A DNA stretch of 64,000 nucleotides from Nipponacmea schrenckii (taxonomy: Eukaryota > Mollusca > Gastropoda > Lottiidae), in NCBI GenBank assembly GCA_030562195.1, contig CM060200.1, positions 16,678,001 through 16,742,000 of the forward strand, read 5' to 3'. The position numbers and the translations under genes were made by a program. The notes under the pieces are model-generated. The model saw only the letters and a program-made list of their open reading frames with translations. It searched no databases and was not told the origin of the DNA. Positions 10,151 through 20,800 of the stretch are shown one piece after another (the first letter of the stretch is position 1; each line of letters starts with the position of its first letter).

Positions 10151-12120
10151 GATAGCTTGCCAGGCAAGGTAACATACGCCCACTGGCAGCATTGAATTTG
10201 AAAAATAAATAGAGCAATGATTCAAAAACATTCACTAAATGGATATTGAAGTCAAGGGCAAAAACTCAAAAACACCAAGTTTCATCAAAATCCATTGAAA
10301 ATTGTAGCTTCTATTGAACCCACAATAAAATTTTGACACAATCTTACTAAGTCAAGGCCAATAACTAAAAAACTGTTCATCGCAAAATCTTCAAATTCGA
10401 ACTTGACCGTTGTCTTATCAATTCCAATGCTCACACCAAGTTTCATTTAAATCCATTGAAAATTGTAGCTTCTATTTTGTCTACAACAAATATAGAGGCA
10501 GGGGCAATAACTCCAAAACTGTTTATCGCAAAATCGTCCAAATCGAACTTGACCGCCCTCTTATCAATTCCAATGCTCATACCAAGTTTCATTAAAATCC
10601 ATAGATAATTGTAGCTTGTAATTGTAGAAAATGAATTTTTACGCAATTTTACTTAGTCAAGGGCAATTACTCATAAACTATTCATCAAAAAATCGTCAAA
10701 TTTGAATTTCTGATAAAAACTGTAGCCTATATCGTGGATATAACCCAAATTTGACGCGTTTTTACTAAGTCAAGGGCAATAACTCAAAATCTGTTCATTC
10801 GATAATTGCCATTTTGGAACTTGACCGAGATATCATCAATATATACATGTATACCAAGTTTCATTAAGATCGGATTAAAACTGTAGCCTCTATCGTGGAA
10901 ACAACCCTAATTTGATGCGTTTTTACTAAGTCAAGTGCAATAACTCAAAAAACGTGCATGCGATAATTTCCATTTTCGAACTTGACCGAGATATCATCAA
11001 TACATACATGTATACCAAGTTTCATTAAGATCGGATAAAAACTGTTGCCTCTATTGTGGATACAACCCAAATTTGACGCGTTTTTACTAAGTCAAGGGCA
11101 ATAACTCAAAATCCGTTCATGCGAAAATTTCCATTTTCAAACTTGACCGAGATATCCTTAATATATACATGTATACCAAGTTTCATTAAGATCGGATAAA
11201 AACTGTAGCCTCTATTGTGGATACAACCCAAATTTGACGTGTTTTTACAAAGTCAAGGGCAATAAACAAAATCCGTTCATTCGATAATTTCAATTTTCAA
11301 ACTTGACCGAGATATAATCAATATATACATGTATACCAAGTTCTATTAAGATCGGATAAAAACTGTAGCCTGTATTGTGGATACAACCCAAATTTGACGC
11401 GTTTTTACTAAGTCAAGGGCAATAACTCAAAAACCGTTCATGCGAAAATTTCCATTTTCAAACTTGACCGAGATATCATCAATATATACATGTATACTAA
11501 GTTTCATTAAGATCGGATAAAAACTGTAGCCTCTATTGTGGATACAACCCAAATTTGACGCGTTTTTACTAAGTCAAGGGCAATAACTCAAAATCCATTC
11601 ATTCGATAATTTCAATTTTCGAACTTGACCGAGATATCATCAATATATACATGTATACCAAGTTTCATTAAGATCGGGTAAAAATTGTAGCCTGTATTGT
11701 GGATACAACCCAAATTTGACGCGTTTTTGCTAAGTCAAGGGCAATAACTCAAAAACCGTTCATGCGAAAATTTCCATTTTCGAACTTGACCGAGATATCA
11801 TCAATATATACATATATACCAAGTTTCATTAAGATCGGATAAAAACTGTAGCCTCTATTGTGGATACAACCCAAATTTGACGCGTTTTTACTAAGTCAAG
11901 TACAATAACTCAAAAACCGTTCATGCGATAATTTCCATTTTCGAACTTGACCGAGATATCATCAATATATACATGTATACCAAGTTTCATTAAGATCGGA
12001 TAAAAACTGTAGCCTCTATCGTGGATACAACAAATGTGGACGGACCGACGGACGGACGGACGGACGGACGGAAAGGGGCGACGGCAATATACGTCCACAT
12101 TTCCATGTGGGCGTATAATA
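10151..12120 (+). mobile_element. pearl-like element, copy A (full length)
   Basis: Starts GATAGCTTGCCAGGCAAGG, a near-palindrome, followed by ATACGCCCAC. About 500 bp of divergent core-like sequence follows, then about eight tandem units of ~160 bp (10700-12030), each with ACTAAGTCAAGGGCAATAAC and CCAAGTTTCATTAAGATCGG. It ends with an ACGG microsatellite (12038-12072) and a 12-bp hairpin, ATACGTCCACAT/ATGTGGGCGTAT. This matches the architecture described for bivalve pearl elements, later grouped with non-autonomous Helitron/Helentron elements. No protein is encoded. Confidence 0.85.
12038..12075 (+). repeat. ACGG microsatellite of pearl-like copy A
   Basis: Seven or so GACG/ACGG units between the last core repeat and the terminal hairpin. 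Equivalent shorter tracts lie at 37760-37778 and 48310-48328, and, inverted, at 60463-60485 and 63186-63200. Confidence 0.9.
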
Positions 12121-12879
12121 AAATTATTATACACAATACAATAATTGACAATGACTTTCACTTATGACTTTTGATGGGGTGGGTAACGCCTGATGCTGGC
12201 ATATGATTGACTTTGACATGGACTGTAACAACTTGACTTGACTGATATGACAGATAGACCTATACAAATATTCTATGTAACCTTAACTAAAACATAATTG
12301 TCTTTTACTATTTATAATTAAAATTAACTATAAGGCCCAAGGGTAATATTCAAGCAATGTGCTTTTCGGACTATGGTGCAAGACACTTTATACTCATTTC
12401 TGCTTTGATCAATGCATGAAGCAGCCTTTAGGGTTTCTTTTAGGACATTAAAACTTTAACTTTAACTTTCTTTGACTTTGAAACTTTCTACAAAAGACAA
12501 CTTTTTGACAGGAACAGGACGTAGACACTATTTTCCAGTACTTAACTAAATACTAGGCCTACACTTTACTACATTAACCAGCCACAAATAGCCTGGGCCT
12601 ACATATGCCTAGTTAGACTACTAGTAAAGGTGCATATTTGACCTAACCAGTAGCAAAATGCTTTCAAACCTTCCATAATTTTGACAACTCACAAAGACGC
12701 CATTATTGATGTCGACGCTTGACTTCAAACAAACGGTTTGTTTTTATTTTGTGAGCTCGGCCGTTACGATACCAAATCGGAATCATGACAACTCGGACTA
12801 GGCCTAGGCCGCCTAATTTTGTTTATGCTTATTTGTTTAAAATAATATGTCTTTCGAAAATGGACATCCTAACACGCCC

Positions 12880-12897
12880 GGACATCTCAAACTGTCA
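12880..12897 (-). repeat. internal copy of the 9.4-kb element's end motif
   Basis: GGACATCTCAAACTGTCA, identical to the right terminus at 16648-16665. It lies about 75 bp beyond the stop codon of the gypsy-type polyprotein. That is where the start of a 3' LTR on the minus strand would be expected. Confidence 0.7.
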
Positions 12898-12970
12898 TGG
12901 TCACAGTTTGAAACGTCCGCGACTAGTGCGCATGTGCCATTGGACATGATGTCAAGTAGGGTGGAAGGTT

Positions 12971-13255
12971 TCAAAAGAGGTCATAATCAGAATGCCAATT
13001 TGGTGGTCGTCGTGTCCTGCAAGACCTGCGAAATTCAGGGACCTTGAGTTGAGGTGAAACAGTTTCCAGAGGGGAGGGATGATCAAGGGGTTGCTCCTGC
13101 TCTGATGTTTTGATCGGTTGGTCTGTCTTAGGCGATTCAGGTTGATGCTCATGATCAGCATCGGCATTTGAGGGAAGGTCAACAGGTGGCGTATGTAGGG
13201 CTCTGTACTCGGGATTGACATTTGGACTTTGGCTAATAGGTGGATCATGATTCAT
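12971..13255 (-). pseudogene. gypsy-type polyprotein C-terminal tail
   Basis: A 94-aa minus-strand frame, Pro/Ser/Glu-rich, ending RRSCRTRRPPNWHSDYDLF. Basic Arg-Pro-Pro tails like this close many Ty3/gypsy pol proteins. It follows the integrase region (13349-14105) after a frame break. Confidence 0.6.
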
Positions 13256-13348
13256 AATAGTGGGTGGTGTCGGGGTTAACGAAAGTCATCGACAATTGAG
13301 CGTTTAGGTGAAGGCAATAGGACAGGGATGTAAAGACGGAGGAATTTC

Positions 13349-14105
13349 CTATTGCGCAGGGTCACCCGGCCAGATCCGTCGACACGTATCGCATATTGTC
13401 GGACTTCGATATAACACCGGTTTTGTCCCATTTAAGAGGGTGATTGCCAGTTTGATTCTGGATGCGGACATAATCGCCAACCTTGAGGGGTAATAGACAT
13501 TTGGTGTGTTCAGTGAGTGTTTCTGCACAACGCATATGTCTATTTCGAAGGGCGTCCTCACGCGCTTCGGCGTGGAACGCCATGTATTGTGGGGTTTGTA
13601 TTTTCCAGGGGGAATTGGTATAAAGTCCTTGATGGGCCGGCCGAATATGCACATAGCAGGTGAGAGTTTAGTATCACGATTGGGTGTGTTCCGATACTGA
13701 AGCATCGCTCGCTGAAAGTTATCCGTGTCAATGCTCCCAGACTCAGAGGTGTTGGCCATTAAGAGACGTTTAACCGATTCCACCCCAATTTCCGCTCGAC
13801 AATTACTATGCGGAAAGGCGACAGAGGATAAACGGTGGTGAACACCCCAATCATGTAGGAAGGTATGAGTAGCCGTGGCAGTAAATTGAGGTCCCCCGTC
13901 AGATGCGAGCTCGTCAGGTATGCCGTATGTGACAAAAATGCGCCTTAGGCATGAGATAAGCCCTGAAACGCCGTTGCACGATCGTTCAACAATGGGCCAA
14001 TTCGAATATCGGTCAACAACTACAAGATATTCGCATCCTTTATATGTAAAATAGTCAGCGCAGAGGTACTGAAAAGGGTATTCTGGAGGTATAGGTGGGA
14101 TCGGT
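13349..14105 (-). pseudogene. gypsy-type integrase core and C-terminus (decayed)
   Basis: Open on the minus strand from about 14105 to 13349. It shows the DDE integrase layout: first Asp in VVVDRYSNWP, second in ASDGGPQF about 55 residues on, and Glu in CRAEIGVES. A C-terminal region follows (YRNTPNRDTKLSPAM, then IFGRP). Integrase inserts cDNA into host DNA. The hAT-like MITE copy 2 interrupts the gene just upstream at 14105-14514, separating it from RNase H. Confidence 0.75.
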
Positions 14106-14117
14106 GGAGCACAAATT

Positions 14118-14514
14118 TTTGATAGGGGGCAAAAATATCTTTTGCCCCACCAAAAAATGAAATAAAATAATTATATGTACCGGGTAGCCTAACTATGTAA
14201 TTGTCTCATAAGGCCATATTTGCAAATTTCTTTGGTTTTTTTAACCTTCGAAGCTGGCAATACAATCAAAGAATATAAGTTTGTCTATCTCGATCAAATT
14301 ATTTGAATAAATAATAATTTATGTTTTAATTAAATAAAATCAAACTTGAAGAAATCATGAATAGCTTTATAATGAAAACATCCGAAAGGAAGTATGTCTT
14401 CGGACAATTTGATTAATTTTGAAATAAAGGTATATGAATGATAACAGTTTTTTGACTTAGAAATAGTTTGCCACCCCCCCCCCCCCCAACCTAAAATTTG
14501 TTCCCGCGCCCCTG
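14118..14514 (-). mobile_element. hAT-like MITE, copy 2, inside gypsy pol
   Basis: Inverse of copy 1 (7933-8292). The right end reads TGTTCCCGCGCCCCTG, ending at 14514, and a G/C-rich tract is at the same relative place. The interior words (GGTAGCCTAA, TCTCATAAGGCCATATTT) match. The left end differs from copy 1 and no target duplication is visible, so this end may be truncated or rearranged. It interrupts the polyprotein. Confidence 0.75.
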
Positions 14515-14889
14515 AGCAGGGGGTATGACTATGCGATCTTTATATAAGATGACGCCGTCAGATGTAGAGAGGTTGTCCCGGAAGGGAAAGAAGTCTTTAA
14601 GTGAATTGGGCATTTCGGCGCGGGTTCTAGGCATACCATGTTCTATCAATTGCATAAGAGCAGTCATGTTGTCATCGCTGGCAGTCGTTGTCCGTACGCG
14701 ATCCCAAGTGATAGATCGAAGTGATGGGGCACCAGAGTCGACGATATCATCAGGTAAGGTCAGTTTTGTGGCCGCATTAACAGGGTAACGAGAGAGGCAA
14801 TCGGTAGCCTGATGTTTGACTCCCGGTATGTGTACGATTCGAAAGCGGTATAGTAAGGTTTTTTCCCTTCAGGTTGCGAAGTCGGTTGT

Positions 14890-15300
14890 TGGAAATGTCT
14901 TCTAGGGCCCTGTCACCAAATATCTTTAGCAGGGTTTGTGGTCTACGGCTATCAACAAGGTTGGGCAGCCTAGAACGAAATGTCTGGTCTTTTCAAGGGC
15001 GTCAGCTACTGCGAGAGCCTCTCCTTCTATAGGGGCGTATCTGGACTCTGCATCGTGTGTGAATCGACTGCCCACGAGAGTAACCTTCCAACCGGTAGGA
15101 CAACAAAACGGCTTAATGGGTTCACAGGCGCAGTGCTTCTGCAACAACCAAAAACCAATGCCCGTTTTGGACCAGTCAGTGGCCAGACACGTAGGTTTCG
15201 TGGGATCAAAAATCGTAACACCTCGTTCGATGTCATTGGCAATGACCTTTTGGATTCATCAAACAATCTCTGAAGGTCCGTTGTCCATTCGAATTGAGTG
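14890..15300 (-). pseudogene. gypsy-type RNase H domain
   Basis: The minus-strand frame includes SRFTHDAESRYAPIEGEALA and LIAVDHKP, the conserved RNase H region found after gypsy RT. This domain degrades the RNA of the RNA:DNA hybrid. Two overlapping frames (15476-15027 and 15147-14926) show one frameshift near 15100. Confidence 0.7.
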
Positions 15301-15315
15301 TCGGATTTAAGTAAA

Positions 15316-16250
15316 TCACGAAATGGTAGCATGCGTTCGGCCATGCTGAAGGCATAGGAAACTTGATTTACAAGGCCGAACCAGGAGCGAATTCCCAGGG
15401 GTAGGGAATTCAAGAATAGCCCGAGAGAAACGGGGGCTAGGGCGGACGCCCGTTGGAGAGATTTCGAATCCTGCAAATTCTACAGTGTCCGTACCAAAAA
15501 AAAAATTCTCGGGATTAAGAGTAACACCACTTTTACCGCAAATATCAAGCCAACGAACAGCTTGATGAAAACTCTCTTCAAGAGAACCTGACCATAGCAA
15601 AGCATCGTCTACACATTTAGTTTTATCAGGGATCTCCGCCACGATCTCGTCATAACGTCTTGAAAACCATCCCCTGAGGAGATGTAACCCTGGGGCGCCG
15701 TTTTGTAGCGGTACCTGCCCCATGGGGTAATAAACGTTGTGAGATGCCGGTCTTCTACAGCTAAGGGAACGCTATGGTATCCATTCCATGCATCGAAGAC
15801 CGTTTTCTTTGTCCGGGCTGGTACTGATCGGGCTTGTAGAAAAGGGGACATGGTAAGATGGGTTTCGCGTGTGGCATGGGCGTTAAGTGCCTGAAAATCT
15901 ACGATTCTTCGAGGTTTTCCATTCTTTTTGGCACATACAACCATTCTATGGCACCACGTGACGGGTTCACCGATGGGTACCTTCTCCAGAACACCAAGCC
16001 GGACATCCCTGTCAATGTCTTTACGGAGGGGTTCATCACAGCACTCCAATAACTGGATAATTCTGTCACGACCTTCGATTTTTGTGGCATGAACGTAATC
16101 TATCCAACGCGAGTTGAAATATTCCCAATCCTCACTGCTGCCAGCGGCGGATATAGATGGGCGTTTTACTCGTTCCACTTTGGCACATGCCCCATGTTTC
16201 CCTGGCTCTGCTGACGGATGTGACTTGCTATGAGTATTTAATAAGGCTAC
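15316..16250 (-). pseudogene. gypsy-type reverse transcriptase (decayed)
   Basis: Minus strand, in two frames. 16334-15609 has VVCAKKNGKPRRIVDFQALN (RT motifs 1-2), then WNGYHSVPL, TPWGRYRY and PQGYISSGDGF. 15723-15316 carries the active-site box as CVDDALLW, then thumb-region sequence up to FPTPGN. The frames break near 15650. Copies DNA from element RNA; here it is inactive by frameshift. Confidence 0.8.
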
Positions 16251-16334
16251 TACAATCGAAGGTTCCACATCATCAGTGACGTAGGTGCAGTCCGGGTAGG
16301 AATACTGGACGGCAGGCATGTCACTTGATTTCAA
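16130..16334 (-). pseudogene. gag-like remnant fused to RT by internal deletion
   Basis: The first ~110 residues of the 241-aa frame include EDWEYFNSRWIDYVHATKI, a gag-like helical stretch. They run straight into the RT N-terminus (DVRLGVLEKVP). The usual rest of gag, the zinc knuckle and the protease are absent. I infer an in-frame internal deletion. Confidence 0.5.
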
Positions 16335-16335
16335 T

Positions 16336-16647
16336 CATAAATAAGAATGCGATCTATTTGTTACACGGTAATGTTTAGTCACCAACACACAATTATTGAA
16401 ATCTGAAATAAGTCAGATAACAAATATCATAATATTACATAATATGAATTCTGATTATAATAATTAGACAGTTAATATATACATGTATAAATCTTACCAA
16501 TAGATTATGATATTGAAGATTGAAAGCATGCTTGTCTTGTCGTTCGTAAAACATAGTAACGAAATACAGTAGTGTAACTTCCGCTTTAAAGAGAATACAA
16601 TTATGTAACTAATAAGCATGTTCGTACCCAATAAATTTCAAACTGCT
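16336..16647. other. non-coding, upstream of gypsy-type remnant
   Basis: AT-rich sequence between the gag-like start and the right terminus of the 9.4-kb segment. On the minus strand this is where a 5' LTR and primer-binding site would lie. I see no match to the 12.5-12.9 kb region apart from the 18-bp end motif. Confidence 0.4.
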
Positions 16648-16665
16648 GGACATCTCAAACTGTCA

Positions 16666-17191
16666 CACCGGGTAAGTCTTTAAACTAATTACCGGGGATA
16701 AAAATATGGAGAGGCCGCCGCTAGGCCAAACCGTCGTGAACTTAAGACGAAAAATTCTCACACCCCTCCAGCATTCAATCTTAGACCGTGGACTTAATTT
16801 ATTCCGACTCCTAAATTACCTAACCTTGATTATCTTCAACCGTCTATTAAACGATTTCAACGGAATCTCAGTTGCTACACATACTTTTTTCGAAACCACC
16901 CTCCACGCGGTGCTAGAACAATGTTTATTCCTAAATCCACATGGAAACCACCTAAAACCGCCATCCATCCAGAAATATTAAACGTATTTACAAATATGAA
17001 TAACCAAATATCAAATCTTTCCATAACACACCAGAAGCCTAATCTCACGCGAGTAGAACGTGAAGCGTTAAATGTACCGGTACTTAAAAAAGACGAAAGC
17101 ATTGTAATTAAAAAGAGTGACAAAGGTTCATGTTGCGTTATATTAAATATGGAAGATTATATTACAGAAGCAAAGCATCAATTGAATAATC
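16666..17191 (+). pseudogene. PLE-A: start of RT region
   Basis: Closely matches 39548-40060 of PLE-C: the end of ORF1 (GKSLN stop), a GC-richer linker near 16706-16740, then the RT N-terminal region with VIKKSDKGSCCVIL. Single-base differences give several frame breaks. It ends at about 17191, where the unrelated 5' part of PLE-B begins. Confidence 0.8.
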
Positions 17192-17203
17192 TTATAATCA
17201 GCA

Positions 17204-18209
17204 ATGGAACCAGCACTCTATGGGAATCACTCTAGAAATAATGAGCAATATCCTGTAAATCCACAGCATCGAGTTAGCCAGAGTGCCGAAGCACCTATCA
17301 TACGTATGTTTTATCAAGTCTTACAGGCCCTTCTACTTAACTACTTCATCAAACCAGCCATGAGAAACGACGTCATTACAAAAGTCATAAACACCATTAA
17401 CCATTCTTGGGCTAAAAATATTCTAACTTCCTTAAGAGACCACTACGATTCTATGCTGAGCCAGAAAATCAATGCCATCAAGTCACGCTCTTTCTCTGAT
17501 TCTCGTATTAAGGAATTTTCTACCAAAGCTATCAATTGGGCTAAAACTACCTACAGGCGAAAATTGTCCGACGAAACGTTAAGAAAGTTTTCTGACATCA
17601 TTCGCAATATTGGTATTCCTGAAGATTCCATGGACGTCACTGACACCATTGCAGTTGCTACTACTAACCGATACGACATCCCAACTAATAGCAACCAAAC
17701 ACCTAGTCGCAAACGTCGCCCTTCGTCCTCCTCTCCAGACCCAGTCCAAGGTACACCTAGAAAGACTACAAAGATTTCTTCAACATCGAAACCTGTACGC
17801 ACTTATGTCTTTGACATTGCCTTCTACTTCCATGCCTTTTACCAGTTCTTCTTCTACAAATAACCGTTTCAACAACTTCTCATTAACTCCTTCGTTTGCA
17901 TTTGCTTCCAACCCTACAACTAGTGCCACTTCTTCTACTACATGTACTACCTTGTCTACCATACCCTCTACCAGCTCGTCGTCTACGGTTACTATCAGTA
18001 CTTCATCCATACCTTCTACCTACTCTTCTACCATGCTGTCTTCCAGTTCGTCGTCTACGGTTTCTGTTACTACTGCATGTATACCTTCTGCCTCGTCTAC
18101 CATTATTTCTACTGGTTCGTCTCTCATTATCCCTGTCATTCCTTCTACCAAACCAACCCTTCCCTCTAATAGTTCTTCACCCAAATCTCCCCCTCATCTC
18201 CCAATCTAG
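17204..18209 (+). pseudogene. PLE-B ORF1: helical N-terminus and STP-rich linker
   Basis: 17204-17863 encodes a helical basic domain (NHSWAKNILTSLRDHYDSM and TKAINWAKTTYRRKLSDETL) that is paralogous to PLE-C 38390-38620. 17610-18209 continues in another frame as a Ser/Thr/Pro-rich linker. The domain has no name I know. Its repeated presence before the SGNH domain suggests a nucleic-acid-binding or oligomerising ORF1 N-terminus. Confidence 0.6.
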
Positions 18210-18389
18210 CTATTCCATCTACCAACAGTTCTCTCCAATCTTCATCTCAACCATGTTCACCTCTTTTAACCTCTTCTCCATCTCCTTCCCGACAATCATC
18301 TTCGCAGAATTCTAAATCTTCTCGACGTAAAATAGATTATGATCCTAAACCACTACCAAGTCGTCACGCCAATCAAAACAAAGACTCGT

Positions 18390-18921
18390 GGACATTGCCT
18401 ACTGTTTCTAAACCTAATGTCTTAATCCTAGGATCGTCTAACCTCAATAGCATAGATAGAACTAAAATCAAGCCAGATACCCAAATTGAGTCTTATCCAG
18501 GAGCCAAGATAGACCACTTAATCCAGATTATGAAGAAATACCAAATTCAGAGACCATCTAACAGCATTGATCCTGAGCACATCATTTTTCATGTCGGACT
18601 TAACAACAGAAGTGAACCAGCAGAAACCATCCTGAAAAAACGTCTAATCTTATTTCTTTAGTTACTTCTTCATTTCCAAACTCTCTTCTCTACATTTCCC
18701 ACATACCTACAGCCCATTCTTTCCAACTTAAGAATAAAACAGACAGCAAAAATCTGGAGAGATTTAATAATATGATCATCAACAGTCCTCCACCAAATAC
18801 CACTATCATTCCTCCAGCCAATACAAAGTCAGAGGCGATGATATCCACTGGACACCAATAACAGCTCAATCCATCTATGACCACTGGATGGACTTCATCA
18901 CAGCTTCTTCAGCACCTTTAA
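18390..18921 (+). pseudogene. PLE-B ORF1: SGNH/GDSL hydrolase-like domain
   Basis: 18395-18661 encodes block I as LILGSSNLNSI and block III as FHVGLNNRSEP. After a frameshift near 18640, 18662-18921 continues and carries block V as DDIHWTPITAQSIYDHW. So the serine, the GxN block and the DxxH pair of an SGNH hydrolase are all present. Esterase-like domains of this kind are known in ORF1 of CR1/L2 LINEs and in some rotifer Penelope-related elements. The role is unknown. Confidence 0.65.
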
Positions 18922-18924
18922 ACT

Positions 18925-19824
18925 AGGTGCGGGGGGTTCCAATGCTAGTCTCCAGCTTGGCAAAACAGTTGTCAACCTAAGTTCAAGAATTCTCATTCCA
19001 AATGAACAAAAACTACTAGAAAAAGGTCTCAAATTCGTACTCTCTAAAAAACCTTCATCACGTATACCATTAGTGGAAGCCACTAAAAGATTTCAGAGAA
19101 AGTTGAACTATTTCTATAGAAACACGCCTTCTCGTGGTCCGATCACCAAGTTTGTAGAAAAATCAAAATTTACGCCAGCTGATAGCTGTATGCACAAAGA
19201 CATTTTAGATACCTTTCAGGAAATGGATAATGAAATATCTCGTTTGCCTATCGTAAACGAGAAAGCCAACCTTTCTCATGCGGAACGTACTGCTTTGAAC
19301 GCTCTAAAGAATGACAAAAATATTGTTATCAAGAAAAGCGACAAGGGAAGTTGTTGTGTGATCTTGAATAGGCAGGATTATGTCAATGAAGCCGAATCAC
19401 AATTAAGTAACCTTGAATATTACACCCCTTTAGACAATCCGGAAACTACCAAACTAATAACAAATATTTTGAAAGATTTACTTGATAAAAACTATCAAAG
19501 CAATTTGATTATCTAAAGCCCGACAGAGAGCCCCGTCAAAGACATTTGTACACCCTTCCGAAAATCCACAAAAATCCCGAAAATGAGTGGTTTTCACCCA
19601 ATATAATTCACAAAGGACGGCCAATAATATCTGACTGTGCAAGTGAGTCTTATAGGGTCTCAGAATATATAGATCACTTTTTACTGCCACTAGCTTCAAC
19701 ACATCCTGCTTATATCAAAGACACAAACGACTTCGTTGAGACGATAAATGCCTTTTTAGTTTCTTTAGACGTTCAAAGCATGTATACTAGAATTGGCTAC
19801 GTGGCTACTCAAGAAGATTCTTGA
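18925..19824 (+). pseudogene. PLE-B reverse transcriptase, N-terminal half
   Basis: 19073-19516 contains IVIKKSDKGSCCVILN, and 19546-19824 contains LPKIHKNP, KGRPIISDC, SEYIDHFLLPLA and LVSLDVQSMYT. These are fingers and palm motifs shared with PLE-C. The frame breaks once near 19515. After the palm Asp (SLDVQSMYT, 19765-19790) the text jumps to sequence that belongs 300 bp downstream, so the FLDD active-site region is missing. Confidence 0.75.
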
Positions 19825-20189
19825 GAAGTATCAAAAGTTCCACGTTAGCTGAAATCTCAACTAAAAACGACTCGAACCTTTTACAGTTTTTAAAGATACC
19901 AATTTTCATGAAACCAATCAATTAGATATTAAAGTTTTTTTCAAGACCACCGACACTCACCAACTTTTATTCAAATCGTCTTTTCATCCGAAACATACTT
20001 TTTCTGGCATTATTAAGTCACAAATCTTGAGATTTCACCGAATTTGTACGCGTAAAGAGGACTTCGAGGAGGCTTGTTCTATTGTCTTTCAAAAACTAAG
20101 CGAACGTGGCTACTCAAGAAGATTTTTGAGAAGTATCAAAAGTTCCACGTTAGCTGAAATCTCAACTAAAAACGACTCGAACCTTTTAC
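19799..20189 (+). repeat. 84-bp direct repeat marking the PLE-B RT deletion
   Basis: A stretch starting CGTGGCTACTCAAGAAGATT occurs at about 19799-19882 and again at about 20105-20189. The first copy sits where RT motifs should be. The sequence between (19890-20104) is normal post-RT coding sequence. This looks like a template-switch or replication-slippage rearrangement. Confidence 0.8.
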
Positions 20190-20800
20190 CATTACCAAAT
20201 TCTTCTGTTCATCCATGTAATACAACCCGCTGTCAAACATGTCCCTTTATTTTGCCCACTGATTCTTTTAAAAATACACGTACAGATGCAATTTTTAAAG
20301 TAATGACAAACTTAGTTGTACCAGCAGTAACATCATTTATATTATCTCCTGTACAAGATGTAGCCAACAATACATCGGCGAGACAATTAATTCGTTAAGG
20401 GTTCGCTTTAATCATAATGGATCTGACCTCAAAAAAACAAATAAAACAGTACCTAAACACTTTAACCAATCAAATAATCAATTAACAGACCTAAAAATTA
20501 TTCCAATAGAACAGATATATGAACAACCTGGTATGAATACTAAGAAAGTTCGATTAATTCGTGAAAACTTTTGGATTAACAAATCAAACCATGCATCCAT
20601 TCGGCATGAATATCCAAGTAGACTTTCAGATTATACCCTTGGTTATTCAATACAATAGTACAGCTGGTCCTTTAAGTTCCTCGTATAATTATCCACCTCT
20701 ACAAACAATTGCAAGAAAAATTCCCAACAGTTTTTGCAAACGATTTAGTTGTCGCCTTTACCCGAAATAAAAATTTAAATATCCTCCCCTTCCTTAGATT
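20027..20800 (+). pseudogene. PLE-B post-RT region and GIY-YIG endonuclease
   Basis: 20027-20398 carries the post-RT basic helix region and a Cys motif (CNTTRCQTCPFI). In another frame, 20340-20560 encodes the GIY-YIG core: ISCTRCSQQYIGETI, RVRFNHN, and further on RLIRENFWI. The GIY-YIG nuclease is the hallmark endonuclease of most Penelope-like elements and is thought to nick the target. 20560-20800 is the trailing conserved tail. Frameshifts occur near 20345 and 20570. Confidence 0.75.

Larger units (their letters stand above)
7300..16665. mobile_element. 9.4-kb insertion with terminal inverted repeats and 6-bp duplication
   Basis: Left end TGTAGCAGTTTGAGATGTCC (7300-7319); right end GGACATCTCAAACTGTCA (16648-16665), which is its near-perfect inverse. 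CACCGG flanks both ends (7294-7299 and 16666-16671). Joining the outer sequences rebuilds PLE coding sequence as in PLE-C (39538-39560). The end motif recurs internally at 12880-12897, and in degenerate form near 7383 and 12903. Contents: hAT-like MITE, small candidate gene, pearl-like element and a minus-strand gypsy-type polyprotein. TG...CA ends and a 6-bp duplication could be an LTR retroelement, but I find no matching LTR pair beyond the first 18 bp. The class is therefore open. Confidence 0.6.

Noticed and set aside
10410..10595. 61-aa frame beginning MSYQFQCSHQVSF, found again at 36288 and 61917
   Set aside because: Repeated because it lies in the shared 5' part of pearl-like copies; it overlaps the core-like repeats, has no domain and is interrupted in other copies.
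10700..12030. CRISPR-like regular array
   Set aside because: Repeats are ~160 bp with no unique spacers and recur at many loci in both orientations; this is the pearl-like core array of a eukaryotic genome.
12847..13047. plus-strand 66-aa frame and other plus-strand frames over 13300-16100
   Set aside because: Antisense shadows of the minus-strand gypsy-type polyprotein.
18690..18884. minus-strand frames opposite PLE ORFs (also 17551-17802, 17780-18010, 39401-39844, 41018-41464)
   Set aside because: Shadows of plus-strand coding sequence with recognisable domains.
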